From Candidatus Aalborgicola danicus (GTDB lineage: Bacteria; Pseudomonadota; Gammaproteobacteria; Burkholderiales; Burkholderiaceae_C), in assembly GCA_016703945.1 (NCBI GenBank), contig JADJBC010000021.1:1-64000 (forward strand): 64,000 nt of DNA. The letters run 5' to 3'. Below the pieces are notes generated by a model. The model was not told where the DNA came from. It worked only from the letters and a program-made list of their open reading frames with translations, and searched no databases. Every line of letters begins with the position of its first letter. The stretch's first letter is position 1. Shown one piece after another: positions 43,048-51,829 of this stretch. The position numbers and the translations under genes are program-made.

Positions 43048-43932
43048 ATGACCCCCACCATTCCCGCCGATTCCACCCCTGCTGCCGTGCGTCCTTTGGC
43101 CGCTGACGCGCAGGACGCGCTGACCGACACATCCGTCTCGGCGGAGCAGTTCGACGAAATCGACACCATCCTCGACGATCTGCGCACCCGCTATGACGAG
43201 ACCCCGCAGTGGGAGTTCTGCGAGGGTTTCATGGCTGCGCTGATCTGCTGCCGCCGACCGATTCCACAGTCCGAATACCTGGACGTTTTGTTGGGAATTC
43301 CTGCCGACGGCGACCCGGTGCTGCTGGACATGGACAGCTCTGAACCGGCGTATCCGGTTGGCTCCTTTGCCGATGGCGCCCAGCGCGCACGCTTTCTGCA
43401 GATCTGGGAACAGCGCCGGGCCGAAGTGCTGGCGGCACTGGACACGCCGATCGAATCACTGGAAGACACCCATGCCTACCACCCCGAGGTCATGGATGTA
43501 CGTGGCGCCATGGCTGGTTTGACGGAAGCCGAGCGCGGCGAACTGCCGGATGAACCACTGCCGGCCTTTGGTCAGGTCTGGGCCTTGGGTTTCATGTACG
43601 CCGTGGAAGCCTGGCCCGAGGAGTGGGCCGAGCCCAGCGACAAAAAGGCGGCCAAGTGGCATGACGTGGCACTTCAGGCCATTGTGGCGCTGACCGAGGA
43701 TGACGAGGGCGAACCCGAGTTGTCGCCCTTTAGTGAAGACGGCCCACCGTCCATGAGCACGGAGAGGCTCAATACCTTTGCCGACGCCATCTGGTCGGTC
43801 TACGACCTGCGCGAAATCTGGCGCGGCATTGGTCCGCGTGTCAAGACGCTGCACCGTGCCGACGTGCCGGGTCGCAACGACCCTTGTTATTGCGGCAGCG
43901 GCAAAAAATACAAGAAGTGCCACGGCGGATAA
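43048..43932 (+). CDS. UPF0149/YecA-type protein with C-terminal SEC-C zinc motif
   Basis: 294 residues. The YecA-like helical domain spans about 30-225 (FCEGFMAALICCRRPIPQSEYLDVLLG; GFMYAVEAWPEEW). The C-terminus NDPCYCGSGKKYKKCHG is a zinc-binding SEC-C motif like that at the end of SecA. Some proteins with this motif associate with SecA or ribosomes; function here is unknown. It converges on the LysR gene with one base between stops. Confidence 0.86.
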   Translation: MTPTIPADSTPAAVRPLAADAQDALTDTSVSAEQFDEIDTILDDLRTRYDETPQWEFCEGFMAALICCRRPIPQSEYLDVLLGIPADGDPVLLDMDSSEPAYPVGSFADGAQRARFLQIWEQRRAEVLAALDTPIESLEDTHAYHPEVMDVRGAMAGLTEAERGELPDEPLPAFGQVWALGFMYAVEAWPEEWAEPSDKKAAKWHDVALQAIVALTEDDEGEPELSPFSEDGPPSMSTERLNTFADAIWSVYDLREIWRGIGPRVKTLHRADVPGRNDPCYCGSGKKYKKCHGG

Positions 43933-43933
43933 G

Positions 43934-44854
43934 TCAATTTGCCGTAACGCGCGGCGCCAACGCCAGGGGCAGTGCCTCAGCCAGCAGGTCGTAGACGGCG
44001 CGGATGCGCGGGTTGGTGCGGATTTCGCGGTGCACCGCCAGCCACATCGGCAGGGCCGGAATCGGCAGCGCACCGGCCAGAACCGGCCGCACATCGGGGT
44101 CGCTGCGGGCCATATAGTCTGCCAAAAAGCCAATGCCCAAACCGGCGCGCACGGCCTGCCACTGCACGATGAAATCATCGGTGCGCAGCACAAAGGCCTC
44201 CCGGCTGACCGGATACCCCAGGGCCTGAAAGCCGCGCAGGATGGACGGATCGGTATCGTTGCCGATCAGGTCGTGCTGCAACAGGTCGGCGGGCAGGCGC
44301 GGGGGGCTGCGCCGCGCCAGATAACTGCGGTGGGCGTAGGCACCCACGCCCACACTACCAATTTTTTTTGCCACCAGTGTGCCCTGGTCCGGGCGCACCA
44401 TGCGCACGGCAATGTCGGCCTCGCGGCGCAGCAGGTTACTCACCTGGTTGCTGGAGACCAGCTCCACCTGGATGTCCGGCAGAGCCAGACGCATCTGCGC
44501 CAGGATCGGCGGCAGCAACTGCACCGCCACCGGCAGGCTGGCGGTGATGCGCACCGTGCCCGTGGATTGCGACTGGGCTCCGGTCAACGTGTGACTAAGC
44601 TGCAGTGCACCTGCCTCCATGGCCCGCGCCGATTCGGCCAGTTGCAACGCGGTGGCCGTGGGCACCAGGCCGCGCCCGGTGCGCTCAAACAACACCACGC
44701 CCCACTGGCTCTCCAGTTCTGCAATGTGGCGCCCCAGCGTGGGCTGGCTGGTTTTGAGCTGGCGCGCCGCGCCCAGCAGGCTGCCCTGGTCCAGTGCCGC
44801 CAGAAAGGAGCGGATCAGGCTCCAGTCAAACGGGGTGGTTGCGGTGGTATTCAT
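43934..44854 (-). CDS. LysR-family transcriptional regulator
   Basis: 306 residues from MNTTATTPFDWSLIRSFL. The winged helix-turn-helix (DQGSLLGAARQLKTSQPTLGRHI) lies at about 15-60 and the periplasmic-binding-like effector domain at about 95-300. It is divergent from the epimerase gene, with about 90 bases between starts, so it most likely controls that epimerase/nitroreductase pair; the region has a T-N11-A-like symmetry typical of LysR sites but I could not define a box with confidence. Effector unknown. Confidence 0.92.
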   Translation of the reverse strand: MNTTATTPFDWSLIRSFLAALDQGSLLGAARQLKTSQPTLGRHIAELESQWGVVLFERTGRGLVPTATALQLAESARAMEAGALQLSHTLTGAQSQSTGTVRITASLPVAVQLLPPILAQMRLALPDIQVELVSSNQVSNLLRREADIAVRMVRPDQGTLVAKKIGSVGVGAYAHRSYLARRSPPRLPADLLQHDLIGNDTDPSILRGFQALGYPVSREAFVLRTDDFIVQWQAVRAGLGIGFLADYMARSDPDVRPVLAGALPIPALPMWLAVHREIRTNPRIRAVYDLLAEALPLALAPRVTAN

Positions 44855-44942
44855 AAACGCATAGCTCCTGTGTACATCTATGCAATTGTGTTGGATCGCG
44901 CTTGTTTCCACAATGCAGGCATCACTAACAAGGAACCCCGTT

Positions 44943-46034
44943 ATGCCGACCAACACTGTACTGATCCTGGGCGCACGTGGCCGTTTTGGCCTGGCCGCAG
45001 CACGCGCCTTCGCCGCCGCTGGTTGGCGCGTGCTGGGCCAAACACGCCCCGCTAACGTGGCCCCCACGCTTGTCGCTTCGCGTACTGCGCTGCCCCCCGA
45101 GGGGGCCGCAGTCGCCTTGGGGCGTCCCGGCGGCGACTTGCCAGCTATTGAGTGGCTGCCGATCGACCTGCACGACACCGCTGCGTTGACCCAAGCCGCG
45201 CAGGGTGCCAGTGTGGTGGTCCACGCCCTGAACCCGGCCTATACCAATGCCGCCTGGCAATCGCAAGCCCCGGCCATGCTGGACGCATCCATCGCCCTGT
45301 GCCGTCGACTGGACGCCACGCTGATGTTGCCTGGCAATATTTACAACTTTGGCGCCACCATGCCGCCGGTGTTGCGCGAGGGCACGCCGCAGGCCGCACA
45401 CACCGCCCTGGGCCGGGTGCGCATCGCCATGGAAGCGCAGTTGCAAGCCAGTGGGGTGCGCGGCATCGTGATCCGCTCCGGCGACTTCTTTGGCAGCGGC
45501 CAGGGCACGTGGTTTGACATGTCCATCACCAAGGACCTGCGCAAGGGCGCGTTGACCTACCCCGGCGTCAAGGGCGTGTCCACCAGTTGGGCCTACCTGC
45601 CGGATCTGGCGCGCACCTTCGTCATGGTTGCCGAGCGACGCGCCCAACTGCAGCCTTTTGAGGTGTTCCACTTTGCCGGCCATGTGCTCACCGGCCAGCG
45701 CTGGCTGGACCTGCTCAACCCCATTGCGCGTGCACAGGGCTGGGTGCGCCCGGACGCACAACTGCGCTGGAAGAGCATGCCCTGGGGCGTTATTCGTGTG
45801 GGCGCGTTGTTCGTGCCCACTTGGGCGTCCCTGCTGGAGATGCGTTACCTGTGGAACACCCCGCACGCGCTGGCGAACGACAAACTCTGCGCCCTGATCG
45901 TCACCGAGCCGCACACGCCGCTGGTGCAGGCGGTGGAGCAGTCGCTACGGGACCTGGGTCTGCTGAGCAGGCCGTTGGCATCCGATGCACCGGCTGCACC
46001 GGAGAAAGCGGCATTGGCGCAGTCCATACGTTAA
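44943..46034 (+). CDS. NAD(P)-dependent epimerase/dehydratase family protein
   Basis: 363 residues. The Rossmann start VLILGARGRFGLAAARAFA contains a GxRGxxG variant of the SDR glycine motif. The canonical YxxxK is not clear; LPGNIYNFG and VIRSGDFFG are typical of extended SDRs of the NmrA/epimerase group. Residues about 40-66 (PTLVASRTALPPEGAAVALG...) are encoded by an inserted family B repeat and lengthen the loop after the second strand. It precedes the nitroreductase-like gene by ten bases and is probably regulated by the divergent LysR protein. Substrate unknown. Confidence 0.84.
   Translation: MPTNTVLILGARGRFGLAAARAFAAAGWRVLGQTRPANVAPTLVASRTALPPEGAAVALGRPGGDLPAIEWLPIDLHDTAALTQAAQGASVVVHALNPAYTNAAWQSQAPAMLDASIALCRRLDATLMLPGNIYNFGATMPPVLREGTPQAAHTALGRVRIAMEAQLQASGVRGIVIRSGDFFGSGQGTWFDMSITKDLRKGALTYPGVKGVSTSWAYLPDLARTFVMVAERRAQLQPFEVFHFAGHVLTGQRWLDLLNPIARAQGWVRPDAQLRWKSMPWGVIRVGALFVPTWASLLEMRYLWNTPHALANDKLCALIVTEPHTPLVQAVEQSLRDLGLLSRPLASDAPAAPEKAALAQSIR
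45061..45140. repeat. Dispersed repeat family B, in-frame copy inside the epimerase gene
   Basis: CCCCACGCTTGTCGCTTCGC, then GTACTGCGCTGCCCCCCGAG and GGGGGCCGCAGTCGCCTTGG, closely matching 38809-38895. It keeps the reading frame open and adds about 27 residues. Confidence 0.75.
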
Positions 46035-46044
46035 GGAGAACACC

Positions 46045-47226
46045 ATGACAACAGCATTGCAACGCCGCGGCTTCTTGCGCATTCTGGGTGCCGGGTCCCT
46101 GGTCCCGTTGGCCCCCCTGTCACTGAGCGGCTGCGGCGCGGCCATGCCTATGGATGCCATTGAAGCCTGGCTCGGACCCGGTGCGGAACTGGCCGCTCAG
46201 GCCGACCCGAGGCGGTGGATACTGAGCCACGCCATCCTGGCCCCTCACTCTCACAACCTGCAGTCCTGGATCGCCGACTTGGGCACGCCCAACCAGATCA
46301 CGCTGTACTGCGACCTGAACCGCCTGCTGCCGCAGACCGATCCCTTGTCGCGCCAGATCATGATGAGCCACGGCACGTTTCTGGAGCTGCTGGACCTGGC
46401 AGCCCGCGAGCGCGGACTGCGTGCCGACATCACACTGTTTCCGCAAGGGCCCTTTGGCCCGTCCACGTTGGATGCCCGTCCGGTGGCCCTGGTGCGCCTC
46501 ACCCCCGACCCGACGGTGCAGAAAGACCCGCTGTTTGCGCAGATTCTGCACCGCCATACCAACCGCAGTGCCTACGACATTACCCGCGCCGTGCCATCGG
46601 TGGCCTGGCAGGCCATGCAGGCGGCAGCAGGCCCGGCGATCCGCGTCGGGCATGCCGGGCTGGAGCAGGGCGCAGCATTGCAGCAGCATCGGCGCATTGC
46701 GCTGGACGCCTGGCGCATTGAACTCACGGTGCCGCGTACCATCATGGAATCGTTCAAGCTGCTGCGCGTGGGCACGTCCGAGATTGCCGCCCACCGCGAC
46801 GGGCTTTCCATGACGTCGCCGATGATCGTGGCACTGGACCGGCTGGGCCTGTTTGACCGCCAACAGATACCCAAGCCGGATGACTACGCCACCACCAGCC
46901 AGCTCAAGGAATTCGACGCCAAGATGGCCAGCACGCCGGGTTTTGTGTGGATGGTCAGTGCCGATAACAGCCGTGCCACCCAGGTCAACGCCGGGCGGGC
47001 CTACGCGCGCCTGCAACTGGCGGCCACCGCCCAGGGGTTGGCAATGCAGCCGCTGTCGCAGGCCCTGCAGGAATATGCGGAGCAGCAGCAGCCCTACGCC
47101 GCCATCCACATGCTGGCGGGTGCCACGCAGCCGGGCGCCACCGTGCAAATGTGGGCGCGCGTGGGTTATGCGCCAGCCGTCGGCCCCGCGCCGCGGCGGC
47201 GTTTACCGGACTTCATCAAATCTTAG
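46045..47226 (+). CDS. Acg/nitroreductase-family lipoprotein with Tat-like signal
   Basis: 393 residues starting MTTALQRRGFLRILGAGSL. The signal has a twin arginine (QRRGFLR) and a lipobox-like LSGCGAA, so it is probably exported folded and lipidated. The body resembles Acg-type FMN-binding nitroreductases: ILAPHSHNLQSWIADLG near residue 70 and a C-terminal AIHMLAGATQPGA... WARVGYAP. These bind FMN, and some sequester it rather than reduce substrates. AAGGAGAACACC precedes the ATG. The pairing with an upstream SDR protein suggests a shared redox task. Confidence 0.74.
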   Translation: MTTALQRRGFLRILGAGSLVPLAPLSLSGCGAAMPMDAIEAWLGPGAELAAQADPRRWILSHAILAPHSHNLQSWIADLGTPNQITLYCDLNRLLPQTDPLSRQIMMSHGTFLELLDLAARERGLRADITLFPQGPFGPSTLDARPVALVRLTPDPTVQKDPLFAQILHRHTNRSAYDITRAVPSVAWQAMQAAAGPAIRVGHAGLEQGAALQQHRRIALDAWRIELTVPRTIMESFKLLRVGTSEIAAHRDGLSMTSPMIVALDRLGLFDRQQIPKPDDYATTSQLKEFDAKMASTPGFVWMVSADNSRATQVNAGRAYARLQLAATAQGLAMQPLSQALQEYAEQQQPYAAIHMLAGATQPGATVQMWARVGYAPAVGPAPRRRLPDFIKS

Positions 47227-47235
47227 AGGTGAAAT

Positions 47236-47280
47236 ATGCCTCTAGCCCTCGTATTCATTGCCTAAGATGCTATTGATTCA
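47236..47280. repeat. Dispersed repeat family A, intergenic copy before the hybrid kinase
   Basis: ATGCCTCTAGCCCTCGTATT followed by CATTGCCTAAGATGCTATTGA is the inverse-orientation form of family A. Confidence 0.6.
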
Positions 47281-47382
47281 GGAGTTCTGAAGGCTATCCA
47301 GGCTCACAACATGCCGGAAGGTGTTGGCCATCGGCTGGCACTGGCCCTCTCAAGATTGACCTACGCTGTCAGAATTGTGTCC

Positions 47383-49554
47383 ATGGATCCACTTTCTGTC
47401 TTCATCGTTGCCACGGTCTTGACCCTGCTCAATGGCGGAATCTTGGGCCTGATGCACAAGGGTTTTTCCACGGAGATACGGCCTGCGGCAGCAGACTGGC
47501 GCATCGGGACGCTTCTGGTCGCTGGAGGTGTTGTGCTGCTGGCTTCACAACACCCGACAACCGTTTGGCTCTTGTTGCCGTTGGGCAACGCCCTCTTGTT
47601 GATGGGGTTGACCTTGTATTGGCGCTCTGTGCGTCGCTTTGACCGTGTTGCCGACACACCTTGGTTATTTGCTCCAGCCGTCCTGACGAGTCTGGCATTG
47701 ACGTGGTTTGTGGTGGTGCATCCCGTCCTTTGGGTTCGCGTTGTCCTTGCGTGTGTGGGCTGGTCTATTGCCCTGTTGGCTTCTGCGCGCAGTTTGTTCA
47801 AACACCGCTCTGCACGGCGTGAAATCAGTCGCGAAGTCCTGATGGGCATCATGCTTGCGCTGACTGGGTTCATGATTTTTCGCGCGGTCTTCTTTGCATT
47901 GCAGATGCGCGACGTGAACTCCATTCTGGCCACGGACCACGTGCTTAATGTGCTGACCCCCTTGAGCGTTGCAATCTTGCCAGTCATTGGAACCACGACT
48001 TTCCTGGTCATGTGTAGTGAGCGCCTGCGTGCTGAATTGGCAGTGCGAGCAGTCGAGCTCGATGCGACAAACGCAGCGTTGCTCGCGGCCATTCGCTCGC
48101 GAGAAGACGCCGAGCGTATCGCACGTCATGACCTCAAGACTCCGCTGGCCAGCATAGCGGCTACGCCCGAACTCCTGCGCGCTGGTCGTGCACTGGAGCC
48201 AGACCAGGAGCAGTTGTTGAACCTGATTGAAGGCGCAGCGCGCCGAGCGCTGAGCATGGTGAATTTGTCCCTGGATTTGTACCGCATGGAGAACGGCAGC
48301 TTCCACTTTGAACCTGAAGCTGTCGATTTGACAGCCCTTGTCCGGGTGGTCATGGAGGATCTTGGCCAGCATGCCCAGTCCAAGGGTGTGACCATGAGAC
48401 TGGCCTGCGGTGACGAGCCCGCGGTGGTGGCAGCGAATGCGGTGCTGTGTTATTCCTGCATCGCCAACGTGCTGAAAAACGCGGTGGAGGCGGCCAGCGA
48501 CGGTTCGTGCGTAGAGCTGGACTTGCAACCGGGTGAGCGCGTGCTGCTGCGCATTCACAATGACACCGCGGTACCGCTCGCTTTGCGGGACCATTTTTTT
48601 GAGAAGTACGCCACGCATGGCAAATCCGGTGGGTCTGGTTTGGGTACCTACTCATCCCATCTGATGGCCAAGATGCAGGGTGGCGCGCTGACTATGCAGA
48701 CTTCGGATTCCAGCGGCACCACTGTGACTCTGGAACTGCCTTGCTCCCGTGCGCAAAACGCCACCGAGCCAGGCTTGGATCGCACAATTTCTCAGCGGGC
48801 AGGCTCTGGCGATGGGGAGTCGTCAAAAATGGGCGACCAGGTTTTTGCGCACGTTCTTGTCGTGGATGACGACAGCTATAACTGCAAGGTGCTTTGCAGC
48901 CAGTTGGCCCTGTATCCCGTGCGTGTCGAGACCGCCTTCAATGGCCGCAGCGCCATTGAGCGCGCGTTGGCACATCGTCCGGACCTCGTCTTTATGGACA
49001 TTGAAATGCCCGTCATGGGCGGCGTGCAGGCCGTGCAGCACATTCGCCAACTGCAGAAAGCACGAAGGCAGGAACCCAGCGTGATCATTGCATTTACTTC
49101 CGATGATGAAGCCCAGAGCCAGGCCCGTTACCTGGCTAGCGGGTTCGACACCTGCTTGGGAAAGCCGACATCGCAAGCCACATTGGCCCCGTTGTTGCGA
49201 GGACTACCCCGCCCGCCAAGTCCGCCCAGGCAGGCACAACCACCAGTCAAGGTGCAAGCCCATTTGTTGGCAGACATGCCAGAGTTCCTGGCCTCGCGCT
49301 TGCAACTTATGGATGAACTGGAGCAGGCGTGTGTTGAGCATGATCGTGCGCGCCTGCGCAGCGTCGCCCATCGATTGACTGGCAGTCTTGCCATGTTTGG
49401 TTTTCTCTGGGCTGCCGACGTTTGCCAGCAGCTTGAACACGGTGCCACTGGCATCGATCTGGCAATGGCACAGCGTCTTGCCCGCGATCTGATTGAGCAT
49501 TTGTGCTCCGTTCCCGTGGTGCAAGAAGATGCAAATGCCATGTCAGCGCCCTAA
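47383..49554 (+). CDS. Hybrid sensor histidine kinase with seven-helix membrane sensor, receiver and Hpt domains
   Basis: About 723 residues from the ATG at 47383 (MDPLSVFIVATVLTLL); an in-frame ATG at 47311 would add 24 residues. About seven membrane helices (1-215) form the sensor. HisKA has the phospho-His in RIARHDLKTPLASI; the ATPase domain has NVLKNAVEAAS and GGSGLGTYSSHLM. A receiver domain follows (VLVVDDDSYN, phospho-Asp in VFMDIEMPVMGG) and a C-terminal Hpt domain (His in SVAHRLTGSLAMFG). So phosphate could pass His-Asp-His to the separate receiver encoded next door. The signal is unknown. Confidence 0.9.
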   Translation: MDPLSVFIVATVLTLLNGGILGLMHKGFSTEIRPAAADWRIGTLLVAGGVVLLASQHPTTVWLLLPLGNALLLMGLTLYWRSVRRFDRVADTPWLFAPAVLTSLALTWFVVVHPVLWVRVVLACVGWSIALLASARSLFKHRSARREISREVLMGIMLALTGFMIFRAVFFALQMRDVNSILATDHVLNVLTPLSVAILPVIGTTTFLVMCSERLRAELAVRAVELDATNAALLAAIRSREDAERIARHDLKTPLASIAATPELLRAGRALEPDQEQLLNLIEGAARRALSMVNLSLDLYRMENGSFHFEPEAVDLTALVRVVMEDLGQHAQSKGVTMRLACGDEPAVVAANAVLCYSCIANVLKNAVEAASDGSCVELDLQPGERVLLRIHNDTAVPLALRDHFFEKYATHGKSGGSGLGTYSSHLMAKMQGGALTMQTSDSSGTTVTLELPCSRAQNATEPGLDRTISQRAGSGDGESSKMGDQVFAHVLVVDDDSYNCKVLCSQLALYPVRVETAFNGRSAIERALAHRPDLVFMDIEMPVMGGVQAVQHIRQLQKARRQEPSVIIAFTSDDEAQSQARYLASGFDTCLGKPTSQATLAPLLRGLPRPPSPPRQAQPPVKVQAHLLADMPEFLASRLQLMDELEQACVEHDRARLRSVAHRLTGSLAMFGFLWAADVCQQLEHGATGIDLAMAQRLARDLIEHLCSVPVVQEDANAMSAP

Positions 49555-49612
49555 TCCTCGCCGAAATTACTACACTGCGCTCATTCCAATACGAACACGC
49601 CTGGAGCCTGAC

Positions 49613-49984
49613 ATGACCACCCCACGCCTACTTGTCATTGATGACGACGACATGGTGCTCACCTACCTCAGTCGAACATTGAGCCACCGCTACACCATCA
49701 TGACCCGCCAAGATCCAAAGGCTGCGATTGAGCTCGCTGCAGTTGAGCTGCCCGACCTTATCCTGTGTGACATCGATATGCCCGACATGGACGGTGGCGC
49801 GGTGTGCGCGGCCCTGGCAGAGAACCCAGTTACCGCGAGAATTCCATTCGTTTACCTCACCGCCATGGTCTCACCCAGTGAGGTCGTGGAGTTGCAAGGG
49901 TTCGTAGGCGGTCGGCCAGGCGTGGCCAAACGCGCCAGCATGCAGGAATTGATTGCTACCATTGATTCGCAACTCAAAGCCTAG
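49613..49984 (+). CDS. Single-domain response regulator
   Basis: 123 residues: receiver only, with the acidic pocket DDDD at 10-13, phospho-Asp in LILCDIDMPDMDGG and Thr in VYLTAMVSPSE. The usual conserved Lys is seen in PGVAKRAS. It begins 58 bases after the hybrid kinase and likely accepts phosphate from its Hpt domain. No output domain, so it acts by protein contact or as a phosphate sink. Confidence 0.9.
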   Translation: MTTPRLLVIDDDDMVLTYLSRTLSHRYTIMTRQDPKAAIELAAVELPDLILCDIDMPDMDGGAVCAALAENPVTARIPFVYLTAMVSPSEVVELQGFVGGRPGVAKRASMQELIATIDSQLKA

Positions 49985-50036
49985 TAGTCAAATAGGCCTC
50001 CAGCCCCCGTATTCATTGCGTAAAGCGCTATCAATG
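49985..50036. repeat. Dispersed repeat family A, intergenic copy after the response regulator
   Basis: GTCAAATAGGCCTCCAGCCC, then CCGTATTCATTGCGTAAAGC and GCTATCAATG. It lies directly after the stop codon. Confidence 0.7.
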
Positions 50037-50057
50037 TAGTAGTGACTGGCGTGTCGG

Positions 50058-50603
50058 CTACACAAAACGCCACAGCGCCACCACCAGCACGGTGCAAGCT
50101 GCGGCCACCAGGTCGTCGAACATGATGCCAAAACCCGCCTTGCGCCAGGCACCGGGGTCGCTGGCCGGATCGAGGTTGTGGTACAGCGCATCGGCCCACC
50201 CCACCGGGCCTGGTTTGACCGCATCAAAGAAACGAAACAGGCCGAACGCCAGCACCTGGCCCACCACGCCGGTCGGCATGACCAACCACAACACCAGCCA
50301 GAAGGCGACCACCTCGTCCCAGACAATGCTGCCGGGGTCCAGCACACCCATATTACGGGCCGTGACGCTGCAGGCCCACCAGCCCAGGGGCAGGGAAAGG
50401 CCGATCAACACCGCCCAGCGGCCATCGTTCATACACGGTGACAAGGCGATAAAGGCGATCCAGGCCCATAACGTACCGGCCGTGCCCGGCGCAATGCGCG
50501 AAAGGCCGGCGCCAAAGCCCAGCGCCAGCCAATGCGCGGGGTGCGACAACATAAAGCGCACCGTGGGGCGCGCCAATGGAGGGGCCTGGGGCGTGTCAGT
50601 CAT
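50058..50603 (-). CDS. pgpA: Phosphatidylglycerophosphatase A
   Basis: 181 residues with several membrane segments. Family motifs are GFGAGLSRIAPGTAGTL near residue 30, IVWDEVVAFWLVLW near 95 and FDDLVAAACTVL near the end; the conserved acidic residues in WDE and DD are thought to bind metal. It removes phosphate from phosphatidylglycerophosphate to give phosphatidylglycerol. It overlaps the HNH gene by four bases (ATGA) and is third in a tight thiL-HNH-pgpA operon. Confidence 0.93.
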   Translation of the reverse strand: MTDTPQAPPLARPTVRFMLSHPAHWLALGFGAGLSRIAPGTAGTLWAWIAFIALSPCMNDGRWAVLIGLSLPLGWWACSVTARNMGVLDPGSIVWDEVVAFWLVLWLVMPTGVVGQVLAFGLFRFFDAVKPGPVGWADALYHNLDPASDPGAWRKAGFGIMFDDLVAAACTVLVVALWRFV

Positions 50604-50830
50604 GGTGCGGGGGCGCCAGGTAGGGTGTGGCGGCGCTGGTTGCACAGGGCGTGGCTGATGGCCAGGTTCTCCAGATGGCTGTTGCCGCCCTCACTCAAAG
50701 GGCGCATGTGTTCCAGTGTTGCCTCTGCGGGCAAGACCGGTTGCCCGCACACCCAGCAGGGCACCACGCCGTGGAGTTGGCGTGCCACGGTCTTGTAGAT
50801 TTTGTCGCGGGTCAGGTTCAATCGGCTCAT
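50600..50830 (-). CDS. Small HNH endonuclease-domain protein
   Basis: 76 residues. A zinc knuckle CWVCG and later Cys in HALCNQRRH frame the HNH core LEHMRPLSEGGNSHLENLAISH, where His (in EHMRPL), Asn and His fit the nuclease triad. The gene is locked between thiL and pgpA with four-base overlaps on both sides. Stand-alone HNH proteins of this size are known, but their role in a thiamine/phospholipid operon is unknown. Confidence 0.82.
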   Translation of the reverse strand: MSRLNLTRDKIYKTVARQLHGVVPCWVCGQPVLPAEATLEHMRPLSEGGNSHLENLAISHALCNQRRHTLPGAPAP

Positions 50831-51816
50831 GCTGCGAAATGGTCAAACGATGCAAACGAGTGGGCCAGCACGTTGCCCTGGCCATCCAGCAGACGCAACC
50901 CCGGCGCTGCCTCAATCTGGCCAATGCGCGTCACCGGCGTGGCGCTGGCATTGCTTGCGGCTTGCACGGCGGCCCGTTGCGCCGGTGCAGCGGTGAAGAC
51001 CAATTCGTAGTCATCGCCACCGGCCAACACACACTGGCGTGCCAGTTGCGCTGAAACATAAGTGTCAAAATGGCCTCCCGCCCTCGTGGAATATGCGTAA
51101 GCAGCTATCAAATAAGTAGCGTCGTTGGTTTCCATGCTGGCCCCTACGCCCGAGCGGTCCAGGATGTGCCCGAGGTCTCCGAGCAGTCCATCGCTGACAT
51201 CGGCCGCCGCACTGGCCACACCGCGCAGGGCCAGACCCAGCGCAATACGTGGTGTAGGCCGCTCCAGGCGCGGGCGGGCAAACGCCAACCATTCGGGCGG
51301 CAACGTGACGCGCCCTTGCAGTGCCGCCAGGGCCAGGCTGGCGTCGCCCAGCGTGCCGCTGACGTAGATGTCATCACCTGGCTGAGCGCCGCTGCGCAGC
51401 AGGGCTTGCGTGGCCGGCATCTCGCCAAACACCGTGATGCAAATGGTCAGCGGCCCCCGGGTGGTGTCACCGCCAATCAGTTCACAACCATGGGCATCGG
51501 CCAGCGCCATCAGGCCTTCGGAGAAGGCTTGCAACCAGGCCTCATCCACGCGGGGCAGCGCCAGCGCCAGCGTGAACGCCAGCGGCCGCGCGCCGCACGC
51601 CGCCAGATCGCTCAGGTTCACGGCCAGCGCCTTGTGGCCCAGGCTGCGCGGGTCCACATCCGGGAAGAAATGGCGGCCTTCCACCAGCATATCGGTCGAT
51701 ATGGCCATTTGCATGCCGGGGCCCGGCTGCAGAATCGCGCAATCGTCTCCCACGCCCAGCACCGCCTTGGGGGTGGCGCGGGTAAAGAAACGCCGAATCA
51801 GCTCAAACTCGCCCAT
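50827..51816 (-). CDS. thiL: Thiamine-monophosphate kinase
   Basis: 329 residues. It phosphorylates thiamine monophosphate to the active cofactor. Motifs are GVGDDCAIL, STDMLVEGRHF, KALAVNLSDLAACGARP and GGDYELVFT, all with conserved Asp residues for ATP/Mg. A family A repeat inserted in frame at 51062-51117 adds LIAAYAYSTRAGGHFD between the DVSDGLLGDLGHIL part and the C-terminal GGDDYELVF part. It is the first gene of the thiL-HNH-pgpA run, 14 bases after apaG. Confidence 0.94.
   Translation of the reverse strand: MGEFELIRRFFTRATPKAVLGVGDDCAILQPGPGMQMAISTDMLVEGRHFFPDVDPRSLGHKALAVNLSDLAACGARPLAFTLALALPRVDEAWLQAFSEGLMALADAHGCELIGGDTTRGPLTICITVFGEMPATQALLRSGAQPGDDIYVSGTLGDASLALAALQGRVTLPPEWLAFARPRLERPTPRIALGLALRGVASAAADVSDGLLGDLGHILDRSGVGASMETNDATYLIAAYAYSTRAGGHFDTYVSAQLARQCVLAGGDDYELVFTAAPAQRAAVQAASNASATPVTRIGQIEAAPGLRLLDGQGNVLAHSFASFDHFAA
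51062..51117. repeat. Dispersed repeat family A, in-frame copy inside thiL
   Basis: Plus-strand AAAATGGCCTCCCGCCCTCG, then TGGAATATGCGTAAGCAGCT and ATCAAATAAG. This is the clearest copy and serves as the reference for the family. It encodes a 16-residue insert not expected in ThiL. Confidence 0.8.
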
Positions 51817-51829
51817 GGAGTCGCGTGTT

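Noticed and set aside
47240..50036. Insertion-sequence ends bounding the hybrid kinase and response regulator
   Set aside because: The two family A repeats flank the pair, but the same repeat occurs singly elsewhere and no transposase or target duplication is visible.
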